Positions 18,134 to 25,531 of a stretch of 64,000 bases of DNA are shown here, piece after piece. The notes under the pieces were generated by a model. That model did not search any database. It was not told the origin of the DNA and saw nothing but the letters and a program-made list of their open reading frames with translations. A program made the position numbers and the translations under genes. The first letter of the stretch is position 1, and every line of letters begins with the position of its first letter. The DNA is taken from positions 624 to 64,623 of the forward strand of contig JAIQFS010000020.1 in NCBI GenBank assembly GCA_020073145.1. The letters run 5' to 3'. Source of the DNA: Terriglobia bacterium. GTDB lineage: Bacteria; Acidobacteriota; Terriglobia; Bryobacterales; Bryobacteraceae.

Positions 18134-19084
18134 ATGGCGTTAATCGCCGTCTCGGGTCACCCTGGGTGTCGGTTTGAAGAAGTCGCGCGGCTCACCGCGC
18201 AGCGGCTGGGATTTGAGCTGCTGACCCAGGCGCGCATCCAATCGTTAACGAATGAGGAGTTCGGCGGCGGGGGCATTCCCGAGAAGGCCTATCCCATCCT
18301 GGTGACTTCGATCCTGGCCCGGCTGGCCACCGAACACCACCTGGTCTATTGCGCGGTGGGAGGCGAGCTGCAGGCGCGCCACTTTCCGGGCATGCTGCGC
18401 GTGCACGTAGTGGCGCCCGAGACGGTGCGCATCGGCAACCTGATGCTGGATCACCGGCTGGAGCGCGCGGCGGGGCGGCAACTGCTGTTCGAAATGGAAG
18501 CCGCCGACCGCTCCGCCCGCAAGGCCCGATTCGGCAAGACGCGGGCGACGGCCGATTTGTTCGATCTGGTGTTCAGCGCCGAATCGCTCACCACCGAGCA
18601 GATGGCGGAGCTGATCGAGACGGCCGCGAATTCGCTGGCCCTGAAAGAGCGCGGCCTGCTCGCGCCGGCGGCCGAGGTGCAGCTTCAGTTTCAGATGCGC
18701 CTGCGGCTGGCGCGCCACGGCATCGTGCCGCCGGACAAGATCACCATCCGCCGGAAGATGTTCGCCAACCAGAGCGAGGAGATGTTCGCCAACCTGCTCG
18801 ACTTTTACCGCATTGCGTGGGAGTACGAACCGCGCAGCTTTCCGGTGCAGATGAGCCGCGAGGGCAAGGTGCAGGAGTCGTTCACGCCCGACTTTTATCT
18901 GCCGGAATTCGACCTTTACCTGGAACTGACCACCATGAAGCAGTCGCTGGTAACCAAGAAGAACCGCAAAGTGAGGCTGTTGCGCGAGTTGTACCCGGAT
19001 CTCAACATCCAGGTGTTCTACCAGAAGGATTTTGAGAACCTGATCTTCAAATACGGCCTGGCGGAGCGGACGGTCGAGGCATGA
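18134..19084 (+). CDS. Cytidylate-kinase-like domain fused to nuclease-like domain
   Basis: A 316-residue protein with two parts. Residues 1-180 resemble the cytidylate kinase-like family: it begins MALIAVSGHPGCRFEEVARLTAQ where a kinase would have a P-loop, but the GKS/GKT is missing, and RIGNLMLDHRLE resembles the kinase lid helix. Residues 205-310 resemble the PD-(D/E)xK nuclease superfamily: Asp253 in TPDFYLPEFD, then Glu264 in LELTTMK, and a helix KKNRKVRLLRELYPDL before a FYQKDF strand. The usual catalytic lysine of E-x-K is Thr266, so activity is doubtful. The stop overlaps the hpt start by 4 bp, which implies coupled expression with purine salvage. The assignment of both domains is by pattern only. 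Confidence 0.7.
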   Translation: MALIAVSGHPGCRFEEVARLTAQRLGFELLTQARIQSLTNEEFGGGGIPEKAYPILVTSILARLATEHHLVYCAVGGELQARHFPGMLRVHVVAPETVRIGNLMLDHRLERAAGRQLLFEMEAADRSARKARFGKTRATADLFDLVFSAESLTTEQMAELIETAANSLALKERGLLAPAAEVQLQFQMRLRLARHGIVPPDKITIRRKMFANQSEEMFANLLDFYRIAWEYEPRSFPVQMSREGKVQESFTPDFYLPEFDLYLELTTMKQSLVTKKNRKVRLLRELYPDLNIQVFYQKDFENLIFKYGLAERTVEA

Positions 19085-19629
19085 GCACGACCCTGATTCC
19101 GGGGATCGACCGGGTTCTGTTTACCGAAGAACAGATCGAAGCCCGCATCCGCGAACTGGCCGGTGAGATCTCGCGGCATTACCAGGGGAAGACGGTCAAG
19201 CTGATCGGAGTGCTGAAAGGCTCCATCTTCTTTCTGACGGCGCTGGCGCGCCACATCGAGGTCCCGGTGAAAATCGACTTCCTGGGGATTTCGAGTTTCT
19301 CGAACAAAAGCGGCGCCCCCGGCGTGGTGCGCATCGCCAAAGACCTGGACGAGAGCATTGAGGGCGAGGACGTGCTGCTGGTGGAAGACATCGTGGATAC
19401 GGGCTTCACGCTGCGCTACCTGCTGCAAACGCTGGCCGGGCGCGGGCCGAACTCGCTGGCGGTATGCACGTTCCTCGACCGCAATTCGCGGCGCATCGTC
19501 CAGGTCCCGGTGGATTACCGCTGCTTTGAAATCCCCGACCGGTTTGTGGTGGGATTCGGCCTCGACCACAACCAACTGTTCCGCAATCTGGGTTACGTCG
19601 CGGCCTTAAAGCCGGACAAGAGCGCGTAG
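19081..19629 (+). CDS. hpt: Hypoxanthine phosphoribosyltransferase
   Basis: This salvage enzyme makes IMP or GMP from hypoxanthine or guanine and PRPP. The 182-residue protein has the PRPP-binding motif VLLVEDIVDTGFTL (about residues 98-111), the flexible-loop stretch FLGISSFSNKSGAPGVV and a C-terminal FVVGFGLDHNQLFRNLGYV, all typical for bacterial Hpt. The length is normal. It starts within the stop of the upstream kinase-like/nuclease-like gene. Confidence 0.96.
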   Translation: MSTTLIPGIDRVLFTEEQIEARIRELAGEISRHYQGKTVKLIGVLKGSIFFLTALARHIEVPVKIDFLGISSFSNKSGAPGVVRIAKDLDESIEGEDVLLVEDIVDTGFTLRYLLQTLAGRGPNSLAVCTFLDRNSRRIVQVPVDYRCFEIPDRFVVGFGLDHNQLFRNLGYVAALKPDKSA

Positions 19630-19718
19630 CGTCACCTAAAATTCACGCAATCGACGCTTGTAGTTCCCGATTCCGGGGTCTAGAATGAAGGAAAGCCCAG
19701 ATCCAAGGAGCGTGCACC

Positions 19719-20105
19719 ATGCGATCCCGGGTCCTTTATATCTCCGGACGTCCCGAAGACGCCCGCTGCCTGTCCCAGATGCTGCATCCCCTTCCGCTGG
19801 TCTTAGATCATGTGGGGTCGCTGCAGCAAGCCCGTCAACAACTTCGGTCGGAAGACTATGATGTGGTGCTGACGGAAGCGGTTCTGCCCGATGGAAAGTG
19901 GCTGGATGTGCTGCACTTGGTCCGCGAATGCCCGGGGGCGCCCGAAGTGATCGTCACCGACCGGCAGGCGGATACGCGCTTTTGGGCGGAAGCGCTCAAC
20001 CTGGGCGCGTACGATCTGCTGGCCCAGCCGTTCGATGCACCCGAAGTGCAGCGTATTTTGTATAACGCCTGCTCGCGGGTGACGCACAGCATGTCGGCCG
20101 TATAG
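19719..20105 (+). CDS. Degenerate stand-alone receiver-domain protein
   Basis: A 128-residue protein with the alpha/beta pattern of a response-regulator receiver domain and nothing else. The strand that normally carries the phosphorylated aspartate reads DYDVVLTEAVLPDG, so Glu53 stands at the phospho-acceptor position. The first-loop acidic pair is replaced by SGRPED, and the conserved Lys-Pro of the last loop is Gln-Pro (LLAQPFD). It probably cannot be phosphorylated in the normal way and may act as a constitutive adaptor. AAGGAG lies eight bases before the ATG. No kinase gene is adjacent. Confidence 0.8.
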   Translation: MRSRVLYISGRPEDARCLSQMLHPLPLVLDHVGSLQQARQQLRSEDYDVVLTEAVLPDGKWLDVLHLVRECPGAPEVIVTDRQADTRFWAEALNLGAYDLLAQPFDAPEVQRILYNACSRVTHSMSAV

Positions 20106-20541
20106 TCGTTTCTCCAGCCGGGAACAGTAGTTGGCCGCCCCTGAGGCCCTCGTCAGCCCCAATCTCCGTGCTCTTCCTCCGACCTCCAGGGGCACGGTTC
20201 TCCCGTCTTCCGCACTCCCCGAGCACACCCCGGAGAGGGAACGCGCCCCGGCGTTCGTGGGCCGGAGGCCTTCCTGCCGCGAGCACGGAGAACGCCGGAG
20301 GGATTAGCGGCGCCGGACGGCAACCGCAAAGAGGACGGCGAGCGCGAGAGCGGTGGCGAAGGTACCGGCCACCATGTAATCGAAAGGCCGGCGCGGGCCG
20401 GGCAGCACCCAGAGCAACAGCACGACGAAAACGGCGAACAAACCCGCGAACCCGCCGAAGAGGAGGATAGGGCGCTTCGATCCGCGTGTCACGAGTTCAT
20501 TGTAAATTGAGGACGGCTGGGAGCGGTTGGTAAACTGAGAA
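20106..20541. other. Intergenic stretch of 436 bp
   Basis: Between the receiver-like gene and the SH3-type lipoprotein gene. The first 200 bp hold no supportable gene; the remainder contains the possible small minus-strand membrane-protein gene at 20304-20492 and the leader of the lipoprotein gene. No clear terminator or RNA structure was recognised. Confidence 0.6.
20304..20492 (-). CDS. Possible small membrane protein (62 aa)
   Basis: Reading the minus strand from GTG at 20492 gives 62 residues with two hydrophobic helices, PILLFGGFAGLFAVFVVLLLW and YMVAGTFATALALAVLFAV, split by PGPRRPFD and ending in RRR. This positive-inside double-pass pattern is unlikely by chance, but there is no good ribosome-binding site before the GTG, and upstream the frame runs on antisense to the lipoprotein gene. 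The gene would diverge from that lipoprotein gene. It is a candidate only. Confidence 0.4.
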   Translation of the reverse strand: MTRGSKRPILLFGGFAGLFAVFVVLLLWVLPGPRRPFDYMVAGTFATALALAVLFAVAVRRR

Positions 20542-21852
20542 TTGAGTGTGGCACGGAGTCTCATAACGATCGTTAGCCTGGTTCTGGTCCTGGGACTGGT
20601 TTCGTGCCAAAGCGGCACGGATCGGGCGCCCTCGATCGGGGAGGCCTTCACCGGCCCCGCGGTTCTGAAGATCCGCAGCGACATTCCGCTCAATTCCCGG
20701 GTGGTGGCCACGGCGAAGCACGGAGAGCGGCTGGAAATCCTGCAACAGCGGCGGCGGTTCTTCCGCGTCCGGACGGCGTCGGGAGCGGAGGGCTGGACTG
20801 ACGAGCGCCAGTTACTGGCGGCCCAGGACATGCAAAAGCTAAAAGAGTTCGCGGAGCGCGCGCGACAGATGCCGGTACAGGGGCAGGCCATCGCGTTCGG
20901 CGAACTCAACGTGCATACCCAGCCGGCGCGGCAGTCGCCCAGCGTCATCCAGGTCAAGGAGAATGAAAAAGTCGATGTGTTGATGCACGCATCTACGCCG
21001 CGCAACGATGTGGCCCGCAAACCGCTGCTTCCGCCTCCGGCCAAGAAGGCCAAGACGGAAGAAAAGAAGGCGGCCAAGGAGCCGCCCAAGTATCCGCCCC
21101 CGCCTCTCCCCAAACCACCCGGGCCGCCGAAGAATTGGCTGGAACTTTCCAAGACCGCGCTGCCGGCGGAGGACCTGGCCGACGCGGACGAAGAACGGGA
21201 AAAAGACGAAAAGCCGGCCGCCGATCCGAAGACCGTGCCCATGGATGACTGGAGCCTGGTTCGGACCACGAGTGGAGAGACGGGCTGGGTGCTGACGCGG
21301 CGCCTGTCCATGGCTATTCCCGACGATGTGGCGCAATATGCGGAAGGGCGGCGGATTGTTTCGTACTTTTCGCTGGGCCAGGTGCAGGATGGGGATGAGA
21401 AGAAGAACACCTGGCTTTGGACCACGGTGAACGAGGGCTCCAACCCGTATGATTTCGACAGCTTCCGGGTGTTCATCTGGAGCCTGCGGCGCCACCGTTA
21501 CGAAACCGCCTATATCGAGCGGAATTTGCGGGGCTACTCGCCGGTGCTGTTGCAGGAAGTGACCCTGGGGGCGCCTAAGGGGAAGAGCGCCGCGGCGCCG
21601 GCTACGTACCCGGGGTTTGCCTTGTGCGTGGAGAAGAAGGACGGACGGCGTTATCAACGAAAGTACGCCTTTCTTACCAACGTGGTGCGGTTCGCCGGCG
21701 AGCAGGCCTGCGACGCTCCCGTGCCGCAGCAGAACCTGTCTGCCCCCGCCCCGCTGAAAGTAGCATCCCCTCAGCCGCAGCCGCCCGAGAGTTTCTCACG
21801 GCGGGCCCGCAACCGGTTTCGCGGGCTCCTCCGGAAATGGCTCGGCCGGTAA
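20542..21852 (+). CDS. SH3-type lipoprotein
   Basis: A 436-residue protein starting at TTG 20542 or GTG 20548. The N-terminus is a lipoprotein signal, LVLVLGLVSC, with the lipid-bearing cysteine near residue 22. Two bacterial SH3-like segments are visible: residues 40-90 (VLKIRSDIPLNSRVVATAKHG followed by WTDERQLLA) and about 110-260, interrupted by a charged Lys/Pro-rich linker of about 70 residues, ending with SGETGWVLTRRLSM. The C-terminal 180 residues have no recognised fold and end in an Arg-rich tail. SH3b domains bind peptidoglycan or peptides, so a periplasmic envelope role is likely. Confidence 0.78.
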   Translation: MSVARSLITIVSLVLVLGLVSCQSGTDRAPSIGEAFTGPAVLKIRSDIPLNSRVVATAKHGERLEILQQRRRFFRVRTASGAEGWTDERQLLAAQDMQKLKEFAERARQMPVQGQAIAFGELNVHTQPARQSPSVIQVKENEKVDVLMHASTPRNDVARKPLLPPPAKKAKTEEKKAAKEPPKYPPPPLPKPPGPPKNWLELSKTALPAEDLADADEEREKDEKPAADPKTVPMDDWSLVRTTSGETGWVLTRRLSMAIPDDVAQYAEGRRIVSYFSLGQVQDGDEKKNTWLWTTVNEGSNPYDFDSFRVFIWSLRRHRYETAYIERNLRGYSPVLLQEVTLGAPKGKSAAAPATYPGFALCVEKKDGRRYQRKYAFLTNVVRFAGEQACDAPVPQQNLSAPAPLKVASPQPQPPESFSRRARNRFRGLLRKWLGR

Positions 21853-21979
21853 AGCGCTCCGTTGCGGCTGGCTCTTGGGTTGTGCTATCTATGGGTAAAA
21901 GCAGGACACGTTGATCCAAAAAAGCCGCCCAACTGAGAAGCGACGGCAATCATAAGCTCTTCAAAAAGGATGGCATCCC

Positions 21980-22285
21980 GTGGAAGCTGTCAACCGCAAA
22001 CTCATTCGTCCGTCACTCAACGAAATTAAGGAACAGATCGCCCCTCCCCGCCGCGGTCAGCAGCAGAAGAAGCCGGTTCCGCCCGATCAGACCAACGCCG
22101 AGAACTTTTACTACGTAAAGCAGATGCAGGCCAAGACTCCGATGGCGTTTGTGTTGCGTGACGGCGAAATGCTGCACGGCACCATCGAGTGGTACGACAA
22201 GTGCTGCCTGAAGATTAATCGGAACGACGGCCCCAACGTGCTGGTCTACAAGCCGAGCATCAAGTACATGTACAAGGAAGGCTAG
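21980..22285 (+). CDS. Hfq-like Sm-fold RNA-binding protein
   Basis: A 101-residue protein whose C-terminal 60 residues match the Sm fold of Hfq: Sm1 is VLRDGEMLHGTIEWYDKCCLKI (residues 58-79) and Sm2 is NVLVYKPSIKYMYK (86-99). About 40 residues of basic and Gln/Pro-rich sequence precede it, where canonical Hfq has a short N-terminus, and there is no C-terminal tail. The Sm2 motif reads YKP instead of the near-universal YKH, and the distal positions differ too (YDKCC rather than FDQF). It starts at GTG with AAGGAT nine bases ahead. It is likely to bind RNA and post-transcriptionally control genes, but base preference may differ from E. coli Hfq. Confidence 0.85.
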   Translation: MEAVNRKLIRPSLNEIKEQIAPPRRGQQQKKPVPPDQTNAENFYYVKQMQAKTPMAFVLRDGEMLHGTIEWYDKCCLKINRNDGPNVLVYKPSIKYMYKEG

Positions 22286-22293
22286 GCAGCCCG

Positions 22294-22767
22294 CTAGCGG
22301 GTCTTGCGCGTGGCCAGGCGATACTCCCGGCGTTCTCCCGCCTCCCGGTAGCGCCGCTTCTCCTCCTCCGTTTCCGGAATCACTGGCGCGACCGGCGCAG
22401 GCTTCCGGTGTTCATCCAAGGCCACAAACGTAAGGTAGGCCGAACAGGTGTGCCGCTGTTCGCCCGTCATGAGCTTCTCGCTGGTCACTTTCACGCCGAC
22501 CTCCATGGAAGTGCGGAAGACGCGATTCACCGACGAACGCAGCACAATCAGGTCTCCGATGTGAACCGGCTGCAGGAACTGGAGGCTGTCCACAGTCAGG
22601 GTGACCACGGGACGGCGCGCGTGGCGCATGGCGGCCATGGCCGCCGCCAGGTCGACCAGGTGCATCACCTTGCCTCCCAGGACGTTGCCCAGCCCATTGG
22701 CGTCGTTGGGCAGGGCCAATTCGAAATACTCGGAGATGGACTCGCGTACCGGCTTGCCTTGCGCCAT
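22294..22767 (-). CDS. Acyl-CoA thioesterase (hotdog fold)
   Basis: A 157-residue hotdog-fold protein of the YciA/BACH type that hydrolyses acyl-CoA thioesters. Conserved features are NDANGLGNVLGGKVMHLVD (about residues 20-38), with the Asn and the Gly-rich helix entry, then LTVDSLQFLQPVHIGDLI and a strand FRTSMEVGVKV. The last 45 residues are a charged tail. The start at 22767 is fixed by GGGAGA eight bases ahead; the frame is open further upstream but that part is antisense to the preceding gene. The stop is only 8 bp from the converging Hfq-like gene. One base separates it from the upstream gene, so the two form an operon. Confidence 0.88.
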   Translation of the reverse strand: MAQGKPVRESISEYFELALPNDANGLGNVLGGKVMHLVDLAAAMAAMRHARRPVVTLTVDSLQFLQPVHIGDLIVLRSSVNRVFRTSMEVGVKVTSEKLMTGEQRHTCSAYLTFVALDEHRKPAPVAPVIPETEEEKRRYREAGERREYRLATRKTR

Positions 22768-22768
22768 T

Positions 22769-23401
22769 CTATTCTCCCGATGCTCGTTCCCCCACGGCGC
22801 CGCCGTTCGGCCGGGCGGCGAACAAGTCCGCCCGTGTAAACGCGGCCCCGCAAATCTGTTCCCGAAGGGTACTATAGCGAACCGCGGCGCCGCCGGAGCG
22901 CAAACGCTCGGCCTCCGCGGCGCTGAACTCCCGAACGTAGCAGTCGGCGTGGTCGCGATAGGAGTATCCCGCATAGACCAGCGAACCAGCGGCGGTGACC
23001 TGCATCAGCAGGTCCCAAAAACTGCCGCGCTGGAAGAGCCCCTTCGCCGTCCCCGCCTCGCGCGGCACTTCAATCGTCTGGCGGCCGCCGCGCAGAACGG
23101 CGCGCAGACAGCGCCGACTGGCGAAGGGCAGGGAGGGATCGGGATCGGGGAACGTGGCCAGAACGTCCCGCAACTCGTCCATGCCGGGATCCCAGCCGGT
23201 CCAGCGAAACCGGGAGGCACCGCTGACCAGGGTGCCGCGCAGCAGAACCTCGCGGATTCGCGGCTGGTCTTTGCCGGTAATGGCCAGCACGTGTTCGATC
23301 AGCTCGCGCGCCGGAAGGTCCTGCACCACTACCGGGGTGATGGAGATGGCGCCCGCGGCCTCCGAGCTGAGCTTGACGCGGATGGTGGGCGGCAACGGCA
23401 T
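22769..23401 (-). CDS. Conserved hypothetical protein
   Basis: A 210-residue cytosolic protein I do not recognise. The first 60 residues look like an alternation of strands and helices (IRVKLSSEAAGAISITPVVV, then an ELIEHVLAITGKD helix), and the middle contains paired Arg residues (SRRCLRAVLRGGR) and a motif DHADCYVREFSAAEAERL. There is no signal peptide or membrane segment. It is the first gene of a two-gene operon with the thioesterase and diverges from the 91-residue gene at 23427 with 25 bp between them. Codon use is like its neighbours. Confidence 0.65.
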   Translation of the reverse strand: MPLPPTIRVKLSSEAAGAISITPVVVQDLPARELIEHVLAITGKDQPRIREVLLRGTLVSGASRFRWTGWDPGMDELRDVLATFPDPDPSLPFASRRCLRAVLRGGRQTIEVPREAGTAKGLFQRGSFWDLLMQVTAAGSLVYAGYSYRDHADCYVREFSAAEAERLRSGGAAVRYSTLREQICGAAFTRADLFAARPNGGAVGERASGE

Positions 23402-23426
23402 CTTTGATTCACGCTACCATAGCGGC

Positions 23427-23702
23427 GTGACGCCCCTGGAAAAGGTGCGAGGGGAGATCGATCGCTACGAGCACGCGCTGTTTGCATTCTCGGCCGAGGA
23501 ACGCGACGGCGCTATCGAGCTGGTGATCCAGGCGAAGGACCCGGCCCTGGGGCTCCACATCTACCACGCGCCCATTCATCCGCACGACATCGAGCATCCG
23601 CAGTTCCCCTGGACCTTCCAGCATCACCTCTACGATTGCCTGCACGACTACGTGGTGGAGATGTTTCTGCGCACTCCGCAGTTCCGGGACAGCCAGGCGT
23701 GA
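23427..23702 (+). CDS. Conserved hypothetical small protein, His-rich
   Basis: A 91-residue protein from GTG at 23427. It has an N-terminal amphipathic helix (LEKVRGEIDRYEHALFAFSAEER), a central beta segment ending in LHIYHAPIHPHDIEHPQFPWTFQHHLYDCLHDY and a short C-terminal helix. Seven or more histidines with an Asp and a Cys in 35 residues suggest metal binding, but this is inference. Its stop overlaps the GTG start of the MidA-type methyltransferase by 3 bp, so the two are co-translated. The frame is open further upstream, but those codons lie antisense to the gene ending at 23401. Confidence 0.6.
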   Translation: MTPLEKVRGEIDRYEHALFAFSAEERDGAIELVIQAKDPALGLHIYHAPIHPHDIEHPQFPWTFQHHLYDCLHDYVVEMFLRTPQFRDSQA

Positions 23703-24667
23703 CGCCGGCGGGCGAGATCCTGGCCGCCGAAGTCCGCCGCGGTGGGCCCGTGCCGTTCCGACGCTTCATGGAGGTGGCCCTGTATCATCCCGAACACGGC
23801 TACTACCGGCGCCCGCGCGAGAGGTTCGGAAGAGAAGGCGATTTTTTTACGGCTGAACAGATTCAGCCGGTGTTCGGCCTCCTAGTCGCCACCCACGTGC
23901 GAAGGCTGTGGGCCCAAATGGGCCGGCCGGCGGACTTCACCGTGGTGGAGTTGGGAGCGGGGCGCGGCGAGATGGCTGAGGCCTTCTCGGGCTGGCGGTA
24001 CGTGCCGGTAGAGATCGGGTCGAACGGCTTGCCGGAGGCCGTGTGCGGGGTGGTCTTCGCCAATGAGTTCTTCGATGCCCTGCCGGTGGACGTTGCGGTC
24101 TTCTCTCAGGGCGCGTTCCGGGAGCAGCGCGTGACACTGGAGGGGGATCGCTGGATCTGGACCCCGGGCGGTGCGGCGTCGGCCCAGGTGGACGACTATC
24201 TGCGCCGTTATTTTCCGCCGCCGGAGGAAGGCCGGTGGTACGAAGCGAATCTGGACGCCCTGCGCTGGATGGAGAGGGTCGGGCACGCGCTGCGAGAAGG
24301 CTGGATGTTAACCATCGATTACGGTCTGACCCGGCCGGAGGCGGTCCGGTTTCCTCGCGGGACCTTGATGAGCTATCAGCGGCACACCGCGCGGGAAGAC
24401 GTCCTCGAGCGTCCGGGGGAGCGCGATCTGACGGCGCACGTGAACTTCACGGCACTCTCCGAGCACGGCGCCTCCCTCGGGCTGCGCACCGAGCGACTCG
24501 AAACGTTAGCCCAGACCCTGCTGGCGGCGGGCGAGGAGGACCAGTTCGCGGCCGTGCTCACGTCCGGCGGCGCCGGGCAGGAGGCGCGCCGGCGGCTCCA
24601 ACTCAAGACGCTCCTGTTCGGAATGGGAGAGACGTTTCGCGTGTTGTGGCAGCGCCGGGAGAGCTAA
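23699..24667 (+). CDS. MidA/NDUFAF7-type SAM-dependent methyltransferase
   Basis: A 322-residue protein of the DUF185 (MidA) family. It begins with the signature PVPFRRFMEVALYHPEHGYY followed by GDFFTAEQIQPVFG, then the SAM-binding loop FTVVELGAGRGEMAEAF (near residues 78-95), VFANEFFDALPVD and a late LTIDYG. The eukaryotic homologue dimethylates an arginine of the complex I subunit NDUFS2 (the NuoD homologue) and is needed for complex I assembly. Bacterial substrates are not established. Start GTG 23699 is inside the preceding stop. The encoded NuoD lacks the target arginine (see findings). Confidence 0.88.
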   Translation: MTPAGEILAAEVRRGGPVPFRRFMEVALYHPEHGYYRRPRERFGREGDFFTAEQIQPVFGLLVATHVRRLWAQMGRPADFTVVELGAGRGEMAEAFSGWRYVPVEIGSNGLPEAVCGVVFANEFFDALPVDVAVFSQGAFREQRVTLEGDRWIWTPGGAASAQVDDYLRRYFPPPEEGRWYEANLDALRWMERVGHALREGWMLTIDYGLTRPEAVRFPRGTLMSYQRHTAREDVLERPGERDLTAHVNFTALSEHGASLGLRTERLETLAQTLLAAGEEDQFAAVLTSGGAGQEARRRLQLKTLLFGMGETFRVLWQRRES

Positions 24668-24701
24668 GAGGAAAACCGGAGAGAAAAGCCTGAAACAACA
24701 A

Positions 24702-24725
24702 AAGGCCCCGGAAAACCGGGGCCTT
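24702..24725 (-). terminator. Intrinsic terminator of the Lys-rich peptide gene
   Basis: A perfect 10 bp GC-rich stem (AAGGCCCCGG paired with CCGGGGCCTT) with a 4-base loop. Read on the minus strand the stem is followed by TTGTTGTTT, a U-rich tail, whereas on the plus strand it is followed by CGGAG. It therefore ends transcription from the right, 47 bases past the stop of the 20-residue gene. It may also help to insulate the converging methyltransferase gene. Confidence 0.75.
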
Positions 24726-24772
24726 CGGAGTGAAAACCTGTCTGCTACACCCTTGTTCAGGGCATCCCCAAG

Positions 24773-24835
24773 CTACTTCTTTTTCTTCGGAGCAGCCTTT
24801 TTCTTCGGGGCAGCCTTCTTGGTTGCGCTCTTCAT
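24773..24835 (-). CDS. 20-residue Lys/Ala/Pro-rich peptide
   Basis: A complete tiny gene: ATG, 20 codons, TAG, with GGGAGA eight bases before the start and an intrinsic terminator downstream. The product is MKSATKKAAPKKKAAPKKKK: 11 lysines out of 20, with a repeated AAPKKK unit, like the tails of histone H1 or bacterial Hc1/AlgP-type proteins. Its charge suggests nucleic-acid or polyphosphate binding. A possible promoter on the minus strand (TTGCGA, 17 bases, TTTGAT) lies just upstream. It is flanked by the methyltransferase and a membrane-protein gene. Confidence 0.65.
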   Translation of the reverse strand: MKSATKKAAPKKKAAPKKKK

Positions 24836-25029
24836 CGATTGATTCTCCCTAACATCAAATTTTGCGACTGAAAAAATCGCAATGTGATTCATATATAAGG
24901 TTGTTCACGATGAAAGTCAAGAAAAAAATGCAGTCGGCCCTTCTTCCGATCTGCTTCGAGTTGCATCGAGCGGATCGGAAAAACGAATTTCGCACAGCGG
25001 GAGAAATCGGAGCGGTGAGTCCCGAATCG

Positions 25030-25425
25030 TCAGAGGGCCGCCTGGTAAGGGCGCCGCGCGAACAGCGCGATCGTCTCAGGCTTGGTGAGCACCCAGATGC
25101 TGTAGATGCCGAGCGCAGTGCCAAACGGAACGTTGATCAGCTCCACCGCGCCGAGGACAATCATGTAGACGCGAGACCACGGAGTGCGGCACAGGAGCCC
25201 GATGCCGCCGATCAGGACAGGAAGCGATAACACGAGCAGGACCAGGAACACGACGCCGCCGATCCCGCCGAGGATGGGGACGGCCGTGGCTGCATCGGAA
25301 TCGTGCGACAGCCCGACCACGCCCGCCAGGCCGCCGAAGATCAGCAAAACGATGACAGCAGCCAGGGCTCCCATGGATCCGAGAATGACGTTCAAAATGG
25401 CGACGACTTTGATGTGAGTCTCCAT
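25030..25425 (-). CDS. Small integral membrane protein
   Basis: A 131-residue protein with about four hydrophobic helices, starting at ATG 25425 with GGGAGAAATC directly ahead. The helices are roughly residues 7-39, 48-80 and 88-120, with glycine-rich segments (LLIFGGLAGVVGL and ILGGIGGVVFL) and a short cytosolic C-terminus. Nothing identifies a substrate. It stands divergent from the antiporter gene, with about 105 bp between the starts, and could share its regulatory region. Confidence 0.7.
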   Translation of the reverse strand: METHIKVVAILNVILGSMGALAAVIVLLIFGGLAGVVGLSHDSDAATAVPILGGIGGVVFLVLLVLSLPVLIGGIGLLCRTPWSRVYMIVLGAVELINVPFGTALGIYSIWVLTKPETIALFARRPYQAAL

Positions 25426-25531
25426 GATTTCTCCCGGCTCCCGTCGCCGGGCGGCGCGGGGCCTCTTGAAACTGTAGCGCGCGGTGGCACGGGGAGCAAC
25501 GGCCGCTGGCAGCCTCGCGCATAATGAGGTC

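Noticed and set aside
24907-25230. Plus-strand frame starting MKVKKKMQSALL
   Set aside because: It has no ribosome site and its second half is antisense to the membrane-protein gene at 25030-25425.
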